A DNA stretch of 64,000 nt, taken from contig CALFXL010000030.1 in assembly GCA_937958045.1 (NCBI GenBank), positions 110,851-174,850 of the forward strand. The letters are read 5' to 3'. The first letter of the stretch is position 1, and each line of letters opens with the position of its first letter. Below the pieces are notes generated by a model. That model saw only the letters and a list, made by a program, of their open reading frames with translations, was not told the origin of the DNA and did not search any database. The position numbers and the translations under genes were made by a program. Of this stretch, positions 1 to 10,705 are shown piece after piece. Origin of the DNA: an uncultured Opitutaceae bacterium. GTDB taxonomy: Bacteria; Verrucomicrobiota; Verrucomicrobiia; Opitutales; Opitutaceae.

Positions 1-370
1 CCACAGTGTCCACGCTGCTGATAATGAAAAGTGGACGTGGCGGGACTAATGCCGAGTTGCGAGGTATTCCCACGCGGAAGGTAATCACCTGCGGGGAGTC
101 GACGGCATGCTGGGGAAGATTGAATGGTAGGTTGAGAGATCCTTTAGCGGTCGGTACGGACCGATCAGGAGCCGCTGGAATGACCGATGTGACCGTGAAT
201 TCCGGGGCGGCGTGCAATGACGTCAGCAGGAGCGAAGTAACCAGCAATAAGATGAAGCGCACGGACGGGGTGGCTGCGCGGGACCGGAACGCGCCTTCGC
301 AATCCCGGAGGACCTCCCGCAAACGCGCTTCACCTCAACGGCCTTGAGCGCGTCGCTCAAGGCGAAACCG
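1..370. other. Intergenic region downstream of dnaA, no gene recognised
   Basis: I see no convincing gene here. The open frame on the plus strand (6-347) has an arginine- and serine-rich composition, no recognisable motif and no ribosome binding site. The dnaN gene that often follows dnaA is not present within these 370 bases, so any downstream neighbour lies outside the window. Confidence 0.5.
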
Positions 371-1765
371 TCACCGGCTGAGCTGGGCTTTTAAGAACTC
401 GACCGTGCCGCGGACGGAAGCGTCTTGTTCCATCATGTTGTCCACGGCTTTGCAGGCGTGGATGACGGTGCCGTGGTCGCGGCCGCCGAAAGCGTCGCCG
501 ATTTCCTGGAGCGAGTGCTTGGTGAGCGTGCGCGTGATGTACATCGCGATCTGGCGGGGGATGGCGATGTTGTTGGGGCGGCGCTTGCTGGTCATGTCGC
601 TGTGGCGGATCTGGTAGTGATCGGCCACGCGTTTCTGGATCGTTTCGATGGTGAGCTGGTTTTGCGCCTGCTCCATGAGGACGTCCTGCAGGAGCATCTC
701 GGTCGTCGGGAGATCGATGGGCTTGCCGGTGAGGCTGGAGTAGCTGGCGACCTTGATCAGCGCGCCTTCGAGGCGGCGGATGTTTTTCGAGATGTTTTGG
801 GCGATGAAATTGGCGACCGCGGGCGGGAGCTCGAACTTCAGATTGGCGGCTTTGGTGCGGAGGATGGCGACGCGGGTTTCGAAGTCGGGCGCCTGGATGT
901 CGGCGGGCAGGCCCCATTCGAAGCGCGAGACGAGGCGGGCTTCGAGTTTTTCGATTTCAGAGGCGCGACGATCGCTGGAGAGGACGATCTGTTTCGAGGA
1001 TTCGAAGAGGTCGTTGAAGGTGTGGAAAAACTCTTCTTGGATGCGCTCCTTGTTGCCGAGGAACTGGACGTCGTCGAGGAGGAGGACGTCGACGTGGCGG
1101 TAACGCTGGCGGAACTTGGGGAGGGCGTTTTCCTGCAGCGCCTGGATGAACTCGTTGGTGAATTTTTCCGTCGAGAGATACGCGATCTTGGCCTGCGGGT
1201 TGTTGCGCAGGATCGCGTGGCCGATGGCGTGCATCAGGTGCGTTTTGCCAAGGCCGGTGTCGCCGTAGATGAACAGCGGGTTGTACGCCTGCGCGGGAGC
1301 CTGAGCGACGGCGAGGGCGGCGGCGTGCGCCATCTGGTTGTTGTTGCCGACGACGAACGTTTCGAAGGTGTTGCGCGGATTGAGCCCACCGGAGGCCGCG
1401 GGGGATTTCTCGTCGTAGCGAGGAGCACGGCGTGCCGGAGCGGCGGTGTGACGCGAAGGCGTGGAGGTTGTTTCCGAAACGGAAGCGCTGGCAGGGACGG
1501 ATTCGTCGAGATCGGCTTTTTTGACCTTCACCGACATGAGGCGGCCGGTGTTGAGGCGGAGGCGCTGGACGATCAGGTCGAGGTAGTTGTCGTTGATCCA
1601 GATGGCTGCGAAGTCGTTGGGAACGCCGAGCGTGAGGCTGTCCTCAGACGATTCCGTGCACACAATTGGTTCAAACCACAGTTTGAAAACATCCTCAGGA
1701 AAAAGGCTCTTAAAGTCGCTTTTGACGGCTTCCCATGCGGAGGGAGACAAGGAAAGAGATGGCAT
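371..1765 (-). CDS. dnaA: Chromosomal replication initiator protein DnaA
   Basis: DnaA binds 9-base DnaA boxes at the origin, oligomerises with ATP and opens the duplex. The 464-residue product has all four family regions. These are an N-terminal DnaB-interaction domain, a low-complexity linker at about residues 85-125, an AAA+ core and a C-terminal DNA-binding domain. The Walker A motif GDTGLGKT is at residues 168-175 and the Walker B motif LLLDD ends at 231-232. The DnaA signature RDHGTVIHACK begins at residue 429. The length is normal for the family. The gene reads away from a 532-base spacer with two perfect DnaA boxes, one only 24 bases upstream of the start codon, which suggests autoregulation. 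There is no clear Shine-Dalgarno sequence. Confidence 0.98.
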   Translation of the reverse strand: MPSLSLSPSAWEAVKSDFKSLFPEDVFKLWFEPIVCTESSEDSLTLGVPNDFAAIWINDNYLDLIVQRLRLNTGRLMSVKVKKADLDESVPASASVSETTSTPSRHTAAPARRAPRYDEKSPAASGGLNPRNTFETFVVGNNNQMAHAAALAVAQAPAQAYNPLFIYGDTGLGKTHLMHAIGHAILRNNPQAKIAYLSTEKFTNEFIQALQENALPKFRQRYRHVDVLLLDDVQFLGNKERIQEEFFHTFNDLFESSKQIVLSSDRRASEIEKLEARLVSRFEWGLPADIQAPDFETRVAILRTKAANLKFELPPAVANFIAQNISKNIRRLEGALIKVASYSSLTGKPIDLPTTEMLLQDVLMEQAQNQLTIETIQKRVADHYQIRHSDMTSKRRPNNIAIPRQIAMYITRTLTKHSLQEIGDAFGGRDHGTVIHACKAVDNMMEQDASVRGTVEFLKAQLSR

Positions 1766-1788
1766 GTCCGGAAGTGCGTAGTCGGGTT

Positions 1789-1797
1789 TTATTCACA
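1789..1797 (+). promoter_or_regulatory. DnaA box
   Basis: TTATTCACA is a perfect match to the consensus TTATNCACA. It lies 24 bases upstream of the dnaA start codon, where bound DnaA could repress its own transcription. Confidence 0.65.
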
Positions 1798-2073
1798 AAT
1801 GGCAACCTGAGAGGCCTGTCGGACACATACTACGGCGGCAATTTGTCGGCTAACCAGGACGAAAAAGGGAGGAGCGGAGGCATCAGAATTGGGGTCGAGG
1901 GGTGGTTGTTTCAAGTGGTTGATGCCTAGCTTGATATGTAATGGCTCGTCGAGGAGCTGGAAGGGTTGACGTCGGAGATGTGTGAAAGAGCCACCCGGGC
2001 GGCGCACGGATGAGGAAAGGGTGCGCAGTAACGTGAATCAAAAAAGGGGTTTCAAGTGCAACTTTCCGACAAG

Positions 2074-2082
2074 TTATTCACA
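2074..2082 (+). promoter_or_regulatory. DnaA box
   Basis: TTATTCACA is a perfect match to the consensus TTATNCACA. It sits just before a T-rich stretch (TTTTTGCCTTTTTTTG) in the dnaA-ispG spacer. Confidence 0.6.
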
Positions 2083-2297
2083 GCCGGTTTGCTCATAACT
2101 TTTTGCCTTTTTTTGTTGCCAAAATGGTCGCGAGGCAGGGGCTGCGGAAGTGTCTAGGAATGTGTATGGACGCGGGCGCTACACGGGATTGCTGCGGTTG
2201 TTTGTGCGGAAAAATGCAGTGCTTTTTTGGATACAACGGGCATTTTGCCCTCTGAAAACGTGCAAGTTTTCTCAGCCGAAGCGTGTTGTGAAAGGCC

Positions 2298-4394
<2,097 letters not shown>

Positions 4395-4488
4395 TTCTGG
4401 AAATCCGGAATCGGAATGACGAATGACGAAGGCGGTGAGACAGCTAGTGACTGACGAGCAGTGACCAGTGGCTAGGGGCGCCGGCGTT
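4395..4488. repeat. Short direct word repeats in the rseP-ispG spacer
   Basis: The spacer holds two tandem GAATGAC words followed by GAAGG (4414-4432). It also holds a second set built on AGTGAC / CAGTGACCAGT (4446-4473). No promoter or gene is evident. I read it as decayed copies of intergenic word repeats. Confidence 0.35.
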
Positions 4489-5997
4489 TTAAGGTGTTGC
4501 GGGCGCGGGGTCGGCGGATTTTTCGGCGGGCGCGGTTTGCGCGGGCGCTTCGCGGAGACGCTGGCGCTCGATGCGGCGTACGTCGAAGAAACTCACGTAG
4601 ATGACCATCGAGAACAGCAGCAGCATGAAGACGCTTTGCGTGCGCGCGATGAAGTCGGGCGAGATGGGGCGACCGCGGAGTTTACCGATCGTGGCGAAGA
4701 AAATGTGACCGCCATCCAGCACGGGAATCGGCAGCAAATTGAAGATCGCGAGATTCACGTTGATGAGGATGGTGAACCAAATCACGGCGCGCAGATCGGC
4801 CTGCGCGAATGCGTGCATGCGCTCAACGATGCCAATGGGGCCGCTCACTTTGGAAAGTCCGATGTCGGAGCTCGGGCTTATGAGGCTCGCGAGCGTTCGC
4901 CACGTCATCACGATGTTGCGGCGGATTTGTTCCCACGGCGCGATGTGCACGGTTTGAATCGTGTAATCTCCGCGGAGCGCGACGCCGAGGCGATGGACTT
5001 CGGCGTTGGTCTCGGGATCGACGAGTTTTTGCGGTGTGATCTGAACGGTGTGGCTTGCGCCGTCGCGCTCGTAACGCACCGCGACGGGCCGGCCTTCGGT
5101 GCGGCGAATGTATTCGCGGATGAAGCTCTGATAAGTGACCGGCTCGTCGTCGATGTGGGTGATCACATCGCCCGCTTTGAGTCCGGCGGAGTCTGCGGCA
5201 CTGCCGGATTGCACGCCGGCGACGTGCACGCGCGTGCTCGGCTCGATGCCGATATCGCGGATGCTTTCGTCGCCCACGCGCACCGGATAAACGGAGAAGG
5301 TAAGCGTCTCGCCGCCGCGCTCGATAATGAGTTCGGCTTTGGGTTCATTTTTGAGGCTGCGACCGGAACCGAGCGCGATGAGATAACTGACGTCGGACAA
5401 CGAGCGGACCGTTTTGCCATCGATGGTTTTGATGATGTCGCCCGGTTTGACACCGGCCGCAAACGCCGGACCAGGGCGTGTGCTGCCATCGGCGAGTTCG
5501 ATCTCGGTGAGGACGGCACCGACGACATTCGTTTGTTCCTCCATCACGACTTCCTGTCCCCAGCGCCAGAGGATGGTCGCGAGCAGGAATGCGAAGAGGA
5601 CGTTGAAGACCGCGCCGGCGGCAAAAACGATGAGCTTGGTGGAGTAACTCGGCGGCGGGAGCTTCGCGACTTCCGGCGAGGCGGCGCCTTCGATCGCGCT
5701 CAAATCGGCGAGTTGCGGGAGCGAAACGTAGCCGCCGAGCGGGAGCCACGAGAGGCGGTATTCGACGCCGTCTTTGCCGCGCCACGAAAAGATTTTTGGG
5801 CCGAAGCCGATGGAGAAACGTTCCACTTTCACTCCGCGCCGCCGGGCGGCGAGGAAGTGACCGAGCTCGTGCACAAAAATGGATCCGCCGAAGAACAGGA
5901 CAACGAGGAGGATGGACCAGATGTTCGAGAAGAGAGCTGAAATATCCATGAAGAGAAAGAAGAAGGCCGGGATGAGTGCGGGAGTCGAAGCGGACAT
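4489..5997 (-). CDS. rseP: RIP metalloprotease RseP (site-2 protease)
   Basis: RseP is an inner-membrane zinc protease that cuts transmembrane anti-sigma factors and remnant signal peptides. The zinc site HELGH is at residues 43-47 in the first membrane segment, and the second catalytic motif NLLPIPVLDGG lies near the C-terminus. Between them are PDZ-like regions (for example AGVKPGDIIKTIDGK and SAGLKAGDVITHIDDE), so two PDZ domains are likely. The 502-residue reading starts at 5997. An internal ATG at 5949 (Met17) would place HExxH nearer its usual distance from the N-terminus and may be the true start. The gene follows dxr by 22 bases in the common cdsA-dxr-rseP order. Confidence 0.96.
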   Translation of the reverse strand: MSASTPALIPAFFFLFMDISALFSNIWSILLVVLFFGGSIFVHELGHFLAARRRGVKVERFSIGFGPKIFSWRGKDGVEYRLSWLPLGGYVSLPQLADLSAIEGAASPEVAKLPPPSYSTKLIVFAAGAVFNVLFAFLLATILWRWGQEVVMEEQTNVVGAVLTEIELADGSTRPGPAFAAGVKPGDIIKTIDGKTVRSLSDVSYLIALGSGRSLKNEPKAELIIERGGETLTFSVYPVRVGDESIRDIGIEPSTRVHVAGVQSGSAADSAGLKAGDVITHIDDEPVTYQSFIREYIRRTEGRPVAVRYERDGASHTVQITPQKLVDPETNAEVHRLGVALRGDYTIQTVHIAPWEQIRRNIVMTWRTLASLISPSSDIGLSKVSGPIGIVERMHAFAQADLRAVIWFTILINVNLAIFNLLPIPVLDGGHIFFATIGKLRGRPISPDFIARTQSVFMLLLFSMVIYVSFFDVRRIERQRLREAPAQTAPAEKSADPAPATP

Positions 5998-6019
5998 CGC
6001 GCCGTCGCGGCGCGTTCCG

Positions 6020-7198
6020 TCAGGTGGAGAGAAGTTCCGTCGCCTGACGGCGGGCGTCTAGATCGAGCGCGAGCACGGTATCGAGATCGTCGGGATCGTT
6101 GTGAGAAATTTTCGCCAGAGTTTCTTCCACGATGCGCGGAATCGCAAGGAAGGGAATTTTCTCCTCCAGAAACGCGGCGACGGCAACTTCGTTGGCGGCG
6201 TTGTAGATCGCGGGCGCGGTGCCGCCGGCGCGCATGGTTTGCTTCGCGAGTGCGAGCATCGGGAAACGTGTTTCGTCGATCGGACGAAATTCCAGCGAGA
6301 GACGTTTCTGCAAATCGAGCGGCGCATCGACGCCCGGCGCGCGCGCGGGATGCAGCAGCGCGTGCTGAATCGGAAACGTCATCGACGGCGGACAGAGCTG
6401 CGTGAGCATCGCGCCGTCCGTAAACTCGACGAGACAGTGGACGATGCTTTGCGGATGGATGACAGCATCGCATTGGTCGGCGCGAAGACCGAACAGCTGC
6501 TGTGCCTCGATCAACTCGAGGCCTTTGTTGGCGAGCGTGGCGGAATCGACGGTGATCTTGGGGCCCATCGCCCAGTTGGGATGTTTAAGTGCATCCGCGG
6601 GGGTGACGTGCGCGAGTTTTTCAACCGGCCAATCGCGAAACGCGCCGCCGGAGGCGGTGAGGACGATGCGGGAAACGCCGGCGGATGGATGTCCTTGGAG
6701 ACATTGGAAAACAGCGTTGTGCTCGCTGTCCACGGGCAGGAGTTTCACGCCGTGTTTGCGCGCGGCGGCGATGACGAATTTGCCGGCGAGCACGAGGATT
6801 TCCTTGGAGGCGAGCGCGAGCGTCTTGCCGGCTTCGATCGCGGCGAGCGCGGGGCGCAGTCCGGTCGTGCCGACAACGGCGACGAGCACTGTATCCGCTT
6901 CGGGGATACGCGCGAGCTCCACCAAACCTTCGATGCCGCCGAGGATGCGTGTGCCGCGCGCAAACGCGTCGGATCGGCGCGCTTCGTCGCAGGCGGCTTC
7001 ATCGTACAATGCGACGGTGGGCACGCGGAATTCCGCGGCGATGGCTGCGAGTTTTTGCCAGTTGGAGCGAGCGGCGATCGCGATGAGCTCGAGTTTGTCG
7101 GAGTGCGCTGCGATGACGCGCAAGGTGTTCTCGCCGATGGAGCCGGTGGCTCCTAATAAAACGACGCGGGTTCGGGCGGATGAAGTGGTCGTGACCAT
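6020..7198 (-). CDS. dxr: 1-deoxy-D-xylulose 5-phosphate reductoisomerase
   Basis: Dxr catalyses the NADPH-dependent rearrangement and reduction of DXP to methylerythritol 4-phosphate, the committed step of the MEP isoprenoid pathway. The 392-residue protein has the NADPH-binding loop GATGSIG at residues 16-22. It also carries the metal-binding DSEHNAVFQ motif and the later ANKGLELIEA segment with catalytic acidic residues. The length is typical. Its position between cdsA and rseP is widely conserved. ispG of the same pathway lies two genes downstream, so two MEP enzymes flank rseP. Confidence 0.97.
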   Translation of the reverse strand: MVTTTSSARTRVVLLGATGSIGENTLRVIAAHSDKLELIAIAARSNWQKLAAIAAEFRVPTVALYDEAACDEARRSDAFARGTRILGGIEGLVELARIPEADTVLVAVVGTTGLRPALAAIEAGKTLALASKEILVLAGKFVIAAARKHGVKLLPVDSEHNAVFQCLQGHPSAGVSRIVLTASGGAFRDWPVEKLAHVTPADALKHPNWAMGPKITVDSATLANKGLELIEAQQLFGLRADQCDAVIHPQSIVHCLVEFTDGAMLTQLCPPSMTFPIQHALLHPARAPGVDAPLDLQKRLSLEFRPIDETRFPMLALAKQTMRAGGTAPAIYNAANEVAVAAFLEEKIPFLAIPRIVEETLAKISHNDPDDLDTVLALDLDARRQATELLST

Positions 7199-7290
7199 CG
7201 AGTGGAAAACGTTCTCGTTGCTCGTTGGCGCTCGCGCGGGTCACGCGATCGGCGATTGTCGATGCGTGCGGGCGATCGCGGCGACAAGCG

Positions 7291-8112
7291 CTACAGCAGC
7301 TGAAACACGAGGTATCCCGCCGGCGCGGTGAGGATCAGGCTGTCGGAGAGATCGAAGATGCCGCCGATGCCGGGGATGGTGGCGCCGGAGTCCTTGGCGT
7401 TGGCGCGGCGTTTGATCAGCGATTCGATCAAATCGGAAACGATGGCGAGCACGGCGATCGGTATGGCGGCCGCGGCGGCGATCAACGGTGTGAAAGTGAC
7501 GGGGAAATAACTCGCCGCGAAATGCGCGATGCCCGCGCCGATGCCTGCGGAAATCAGCACGCCGCCGATCGCGCCTTCCCACGTTTTTTTCGGACTGATG
7601 ATGGGCGCCATCTTGTGTTTGCCGAAAGCCATGCCCGAAAGCAGCGCGCCGACGTCGCAGAATTTCGAAACCGCGATCAGCCAGAGGCAGAGCGCGAGTC
7701 CCGTCGCCGAATGCGGTGCGGCGATGAGCACGATGCGCACGAGGAAGTGCAGGAGGAACGCGACGTAAACGACACCGAAGATCGACCACGCCAGCGAATC
7801 GACGCGGTGGTCGGACGTGCGAAACTGGAGGATGCCGATGGCGAACGCGATGCAGGTGAAGGCCAGCAGCTCGCCCGGCCCGAGTCCGAATTTTTCCAGG
7901 TAAAGCGGCGAGAGCGCGATGGCCGCGCCGCCGACGATGCCGATCCACTCCAGCGGTTGATGGCCCATGCGGCGGATGAGCGCGAAAAGCTCACGCAACG
8001 TCAGCGCGACGATCAGCGTGAGCAGCCAGATGGCGCCCGTGCTGCCGAAAAAGGAGATGCAACCGAGGACCACGGCCCACAGGAGGATGGTGCTGAAGAT
8101 GCGTTTAGCCAT
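7291..8112 (-). CDS. cdsA: Phosphatidate cytidylyltransferase
   Basis: CdsA makes CDP-diacylglycerol from phosphatidate and CTP, the entry to bacterial phospholipid synthesis. The 273-residue protein is dominated by hydrophobic membrane segments. It has the family segment SPKKTWEGAIGG and the C-terminal signature SDLIESLIKRRANAKDSG followed by IPGIGGIFDLSDS. The signature departs from the common PGHGG-DR-DS form: the histidine is isoleucine and the arginine region is altered, while the aspartates are kept. It lies between uppS and dxr. The ATG at 8112 leads directly into the first membrane helix. Confidence 0.95.
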   Translation of the reverse strand: MAKRIFSTILLWAVVLGCISFFGSTGAIWLLTLIVALTLRELFALIRRMGHQPLEWIGIVGGAAIALSPLYLEKFGLGPGELLAFTCIAFAIGILQFRTSDHRVDSLAWSIFGVVYVAFLLHFLVRIVLIAAPHSATGLALCLWLIAVSKFCDVGALLSGMAFGKHKMAPIISPKKTWEGAIGGVLISAGIGAGIAHFAASYFPVTFTPLIAAAAAIPIAVLAIVSDLIESLIKRRANAKDSGATIPGIGGIFDLSDSLILTAPAGYLVFQLL

Positions 8113-8265
8113 TTAGGGAAAGGGAATTTCCAACTGCCAAAGTTCCAAGCGCCAAACGATGAAGGCCGCCGCGGCGGTGCCAAGGACCAACGCGGGCAAA
8201 TAATAATTAACCAGAAGCGCGCCGTTTCGCGGTTTTCGACCGCGGGGGGGCGGCTGGCGGCGAGA

Positions 8266-9027
8266 TCAGGCGGGTTTCCCGGGTTTGAGCTGCTCGCTCG
8301 TCAGTCCGAAGCGGCGTTCGCGACGCGCGTAAGTTTCGAGTGCGGCGGCGAGATCGGCTTTGGTGAATTCGGGCCAGAGCACGGGCGTGAACACGAACTC
8401 GGCGTACGCGCCTTGCAGCAGGAGGAAATTGCTCACGCGCGTTTCTCCCGACGTGCGGATGATGAGATCCGGATCGGGCAAATCGGCGGTGTAGAGATAA
8501 CGGCTGAACGCGGCCCAGGAGTTGTTCTCGAGTTTTTCTTTCCCGGCGGCGATGGCGGCGGCGTAAGCGCGCGCGGCGTCGGCGATCTCCGTGCGCGCGC
8601 CGTAGTTAAGCGCGAGCACAAGCGTGTATTCGGTGAAATGCGCGGTGGCCGCGATGGCGGCTTCGAGCTGCGTGCGGACAACTGGCGGCAACTCATGCGT
8701 GCGGCCGATGGTGCGCAGCCGAATGCCGTTTTTCACCAGCGTCTGTGTTTCTTTTTTGAGGAAGTACTCGAGCAGGCGCATCAGCGCGCCCACTTCCTCC
8801 TGCGGACGTTTCCAGTTCTCGACGGAGAATGCGTACAGCGTGAGACAGCGAATGCCGAGCTCGCGCGCGGCATCGATCACGGTGCGCACAGTTTCCACGC
8901 CTCGGCGGTGACCCTCGATGCGTGGCAGCCCGCGTTGTCTGGCCCAACGGCCGTTGCCGTCCATGATGATCGCGACGTGTTGGGGAATGGAAGACGGCGC
9001 CTCGGGGGCAGGAGAGTCAGACGGCAT
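8266..9027 (-). CDS. uppS: Isoprenyl transferase (undecaprenyl diphosphate synthase)
   Basis: UppS extends farnesyl diphosphate with isopentenyl units to the C55 lipid carrier used for peptidoglycan and O-antigen. The motif HVAIIMDGNGRWARQRG near the N-terminus carries the catalytic aspartate. The later IRTSGETRVSNFLLLQGAYAE segment and the WPEF motif are also typical of cis-prenyltransferases. I start at the ATG at 9027, which gives 253 residues and matches the family. A longer frame to a TTG at 9117 adds a low-quality extension. It heads the uppS-cdsA-dxr-rseP cluster, with a 153-base spacer before cdsA. Confidence 0.96.
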   Translation of the reverse strand: MPSDSPAPEAPSSIPQHVAIIMDGNGRWARQRGLPRIEGHRRGVETVRTVIDAARELGIRCLTLYAFSVENWKRPQEEVGALMRLLEYFLKKETQTLVKNGIRLRTIGRTHELPPVVRTQLEAAIAATAHFTEYTLVLALNYGARTEIADAARAYAAAIAAGKEKLENNSWAAFSRYLYTADLPDPDLIIRTSGETRVSNFLLLQGAYAEFVFTPVLWPEFTKADLAAALETYARRERRFGLTSEQLKPGKPA

Positions 9028-9167
9028 TGCGAAGCGGCGATTTAGGGAGCGCGTGTCGGGCGATGCAAGCGCGGGCTGAGCGGCGAACGAATCGGGAAGC
9101 GCTGAGCGAGCGTGCAACGGCTTCGCGGTGGCGGTTGACTTGAGGAAGGGCGGCGGTTGGTTGCGTC

Positions 9168-9461
9168 ATGAGCACACCCTTAAGCCCCGAGGAAATCCAA
9201 ACAGCGCTGCGTGATCTGTCCGGTTGGGAACGAAAGAATGATACGCTGGCGAAGACGTTCCAGTTTCACTCGTTTCGCGAAGCGTTCGGCTTCATGGCAC
9301 GCGTGGCGTTTGAGGCCGAGGAACTGAACCATCACCCCGACTGGTCGAATAGCTACAACAAAGTCTCCATCCAACTCGCGACTCACGACGCCGGCGGCAA
9401 GATCACGGCCAGGGACGTGGAGCTTGCGAAGCGGATCGAGCACATCAACTGGGTGAAATAA
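9168..9461 (+). CDS. 4a-hydroxytetrahydrobiopterin dehydratase (PCD/DCoH family)
   Basis: Enzymes of this family dehydrate 4a-hydroxy-pterins to recycle the cofactor of aromatic amino acid hydroxylases. Some bacterial members may act in molybdopterin metabolism. The 97-residue protein has the usual length. It shows the conserved W-x-R start region, FxFxxFxEAFGFM, the histidine pair in AEELNHHPDWSNSYNKV and the end motif GKITARDVELAKRIE. The reading begins at an ATG with a compact N-terminus (MSTPLSPEEI). It is divergent from uppS and convergent with the esterase gene. No pterin-dependent hydroxylase is visible nearby, so the substrate is open. Confidence 0.93.
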   Translation: MSTPLSPEEIQTALRDLSGWERKNDTLAKTFQFHSFREAFGFMARVAFEAEELNHHPDWSNSYNKVSIQLATHDAGGKITARDVELAKRIEHINWVK

Positions 9462-9502
9462 CGCCGCGCGTTACGTGGTCGCCGTGGCAGTTGGCGCGAC
9501 GA

Positions 9503-10486
9503 TCAAAGCCCGCGGAGAAACTCGAAAATCGCGTCGTTGGAACCAGGCAGGCTCTCGTGTCCAAAATCTGGATACACGAGCATGCGCTTCTTGGATTTGA
9601 TTTTGTTGTACGCGGCGAACTGTGTGGAGGGCGGGCAGATCGTATCCATCAATCCGGTGATCATGAGGACCTCGGCTTTGATGCGCGGAGCGAGATGCTG
9701 GCAGTCGATGTAGCCGAGTTTTTCGAAAACCGCCTTCTCGTTTTCATGGCGCGGATCGAAGGAGCGGAAATAACTGCGGAGTTCGTGGTACGCGTCTTTG
9801 GCGAGGTCCATTTCCCACACGCGCTGATAATCGCAGAGGAAGGGGAAAACCGACGCGGCGCGTTTGATGCGAGGTTCGAGCGCGGCGCAAGCGAGCGTGA
9901 GCGCGCCGCCTTGCGAGCCGCCGGTCGCGCCCACGCGATTGGCGTCGACCTCGGGCAGACTCATCACGATACGGGCGAGCAACGCTGTATCCAAGAAGAT
10001 GCTACGGAAGAGCAGTTTTTTGGGGTCGGGATCGTCGAGACCGCGAATGATCTGGCCCTGCAAGGTGTTTCCTTTGACGCCGCCGACATCCTCCGACTGG
10101 CCGCCTTGTCCGCGGCAATCGAGCGCAGCTACGCAAAAGCCCTCTTGAACGAGTCCGAGTTTATCCGACCAATCCCCGCTGTTCGCGCTGTAGCCGTGGA
10201 ACTGGAGCACGGCGGGATAACCTTGGGGATGCGATGCGTCGGCGGGATCTTTTTTCGGACGCAGGTATTTGGCGTGGATGCGCGCGCCGCCGACGCCGGT
10301 GAACCAAAGATCAAAACACTCGGCGTGCGCGGGACGAATGGTGCGATTGGGGATCAGCGTGATGTGCGGATCGAGCACATCCAGTTCGGCGAGCGATTCG
10401 CGCCAATACGCGTCGAAGTTGGCCGGACGCGGGTTGATGCCGCGGTATTTTTTGAGTTCGGAAAGCGGTTTGTCGATGAGGGGCAT
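9503..10486 (-). CDS. Acetyl-xylan esterase / cephalosporin-C deacetylase family esterase (CE7)
   Basis: This 327-residue alpha/beta hydrolase resembles carbohydrate esterase family 7, which removes acetyl groups from xylo-oligosaccharides and similar substrates. Diagnostic pieces are the N-terminal FDAYWRESL region, the CRGQGGQSED segment and the nucleophile motif GGSQGG. Near the C-terminus, the DTICPPSTQFAAYN region supplies the acid residue and DFGHE the catalytic histidine. There is no signal peptide, so it is probably cytoplasmic and acts on imported acetylated sugars, which fits a polysaccharide-degrading lifestyle. It is not obviously in an operon. Confidence 0.9.
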   Translation of the reverse strand: MPLIDKPLSELKKYRGINPRPANFDAYWRESLAELDVLDPHITLIPNRTIRPAHAECFDLWFTGVGGARIHAKYLRPKKDPADASHPQGYPAVLQFHGYSANSGDWSDKLGLVQEGFCVAALDCRGQGGQSEDVGGVKGNTLQGQIIRGLDDPDPKKLLFRSIFLDTALLARIVMSLPEVDANRVGATGGSQGGALTLACAALEPRIKRAASVFPFLCDYQRVWEMDLAKDAYHELRSYFRSFDPRHENEKAVFEKLGYIDCQHLAPRIKAEVLMITGLMDTICPPSTQFAAYNKIKSKKRMLVYPDFGHESLPGSNDAIFEFLRGL

Positions 10487-10610
10487 GGCAGCGAGGACGC
10501 CGATTGATACGGCGCCGCAAAACCTCGTCGAGAAAAGAGCAGCGCAGATCGATGGAGATGGTAATGTCTCGCGGGAGCAACAAGAGTACGAACGCTCGTT
10601 GGCGCGGAGC

Positions 10611-10650
10611 TACGAAAAGAAAAAGGCCGACTCGGTGGAGAGTCGGCCTT
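10611..10650 (-). terminator. Rho-independent terminator of the class V aminotransferase gene
   Basis: An 11-bp perfect stem (10623-10633 with 10640-10650) has a 6-base loop. On the minus strand it is followed by a run read as TTTTTCTTTTC. It lies 56 bases beyond the aminotransferase stop codon. Confidence 0.8.
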
Positions 10651-10705
10651 CGCGGTTAAAAGGAGAAACGTGTTGGGGGGGGGCGCGTGCTGCCTCGGGG
10701 TGAAT

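Larger units (their letters stand above)
1766..2297. other. Putative oriC / dnaA regulatory region
   Basis: This spacer between dnaA and ispG has no credible gene. It contains two perfect TTATTCACA boxes in the same orientation (1789-1797 and 2074-2082), and the second is followed by a T-rich stretch at about 2097-2122 that could serve as an unwinding element. Position next to dnaA plus boxes plus AT-rich DNA is the usual look of a bacterial origin. Two boxes are few, however, so an autoregulatory dnaA promoter is an alternative. GC skew over the whole genome would decide. Confidence 0.5.

Noticed and set aside
6..347. 113-residue open frame before dnaA
   Set aside because: It has no ribosome binding site, no motif and an unusual Arg/Ser-rich composition.
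425..1810. 461-residue open frame on the plus strand opposite dnaA
   Set aside because: It is an antisense shadow of GC-rich codons of dnaA, with an Asp/Glu/Val/Ala-heavy composition and no motif.
7225..9045. 606-residue open frame on the plus strand opposite cdsA and uppS
   Set aside because: It crosses two well-recognised genes and their spacer, has a low-complexity Arg/Asp/Glu composition and no domain.
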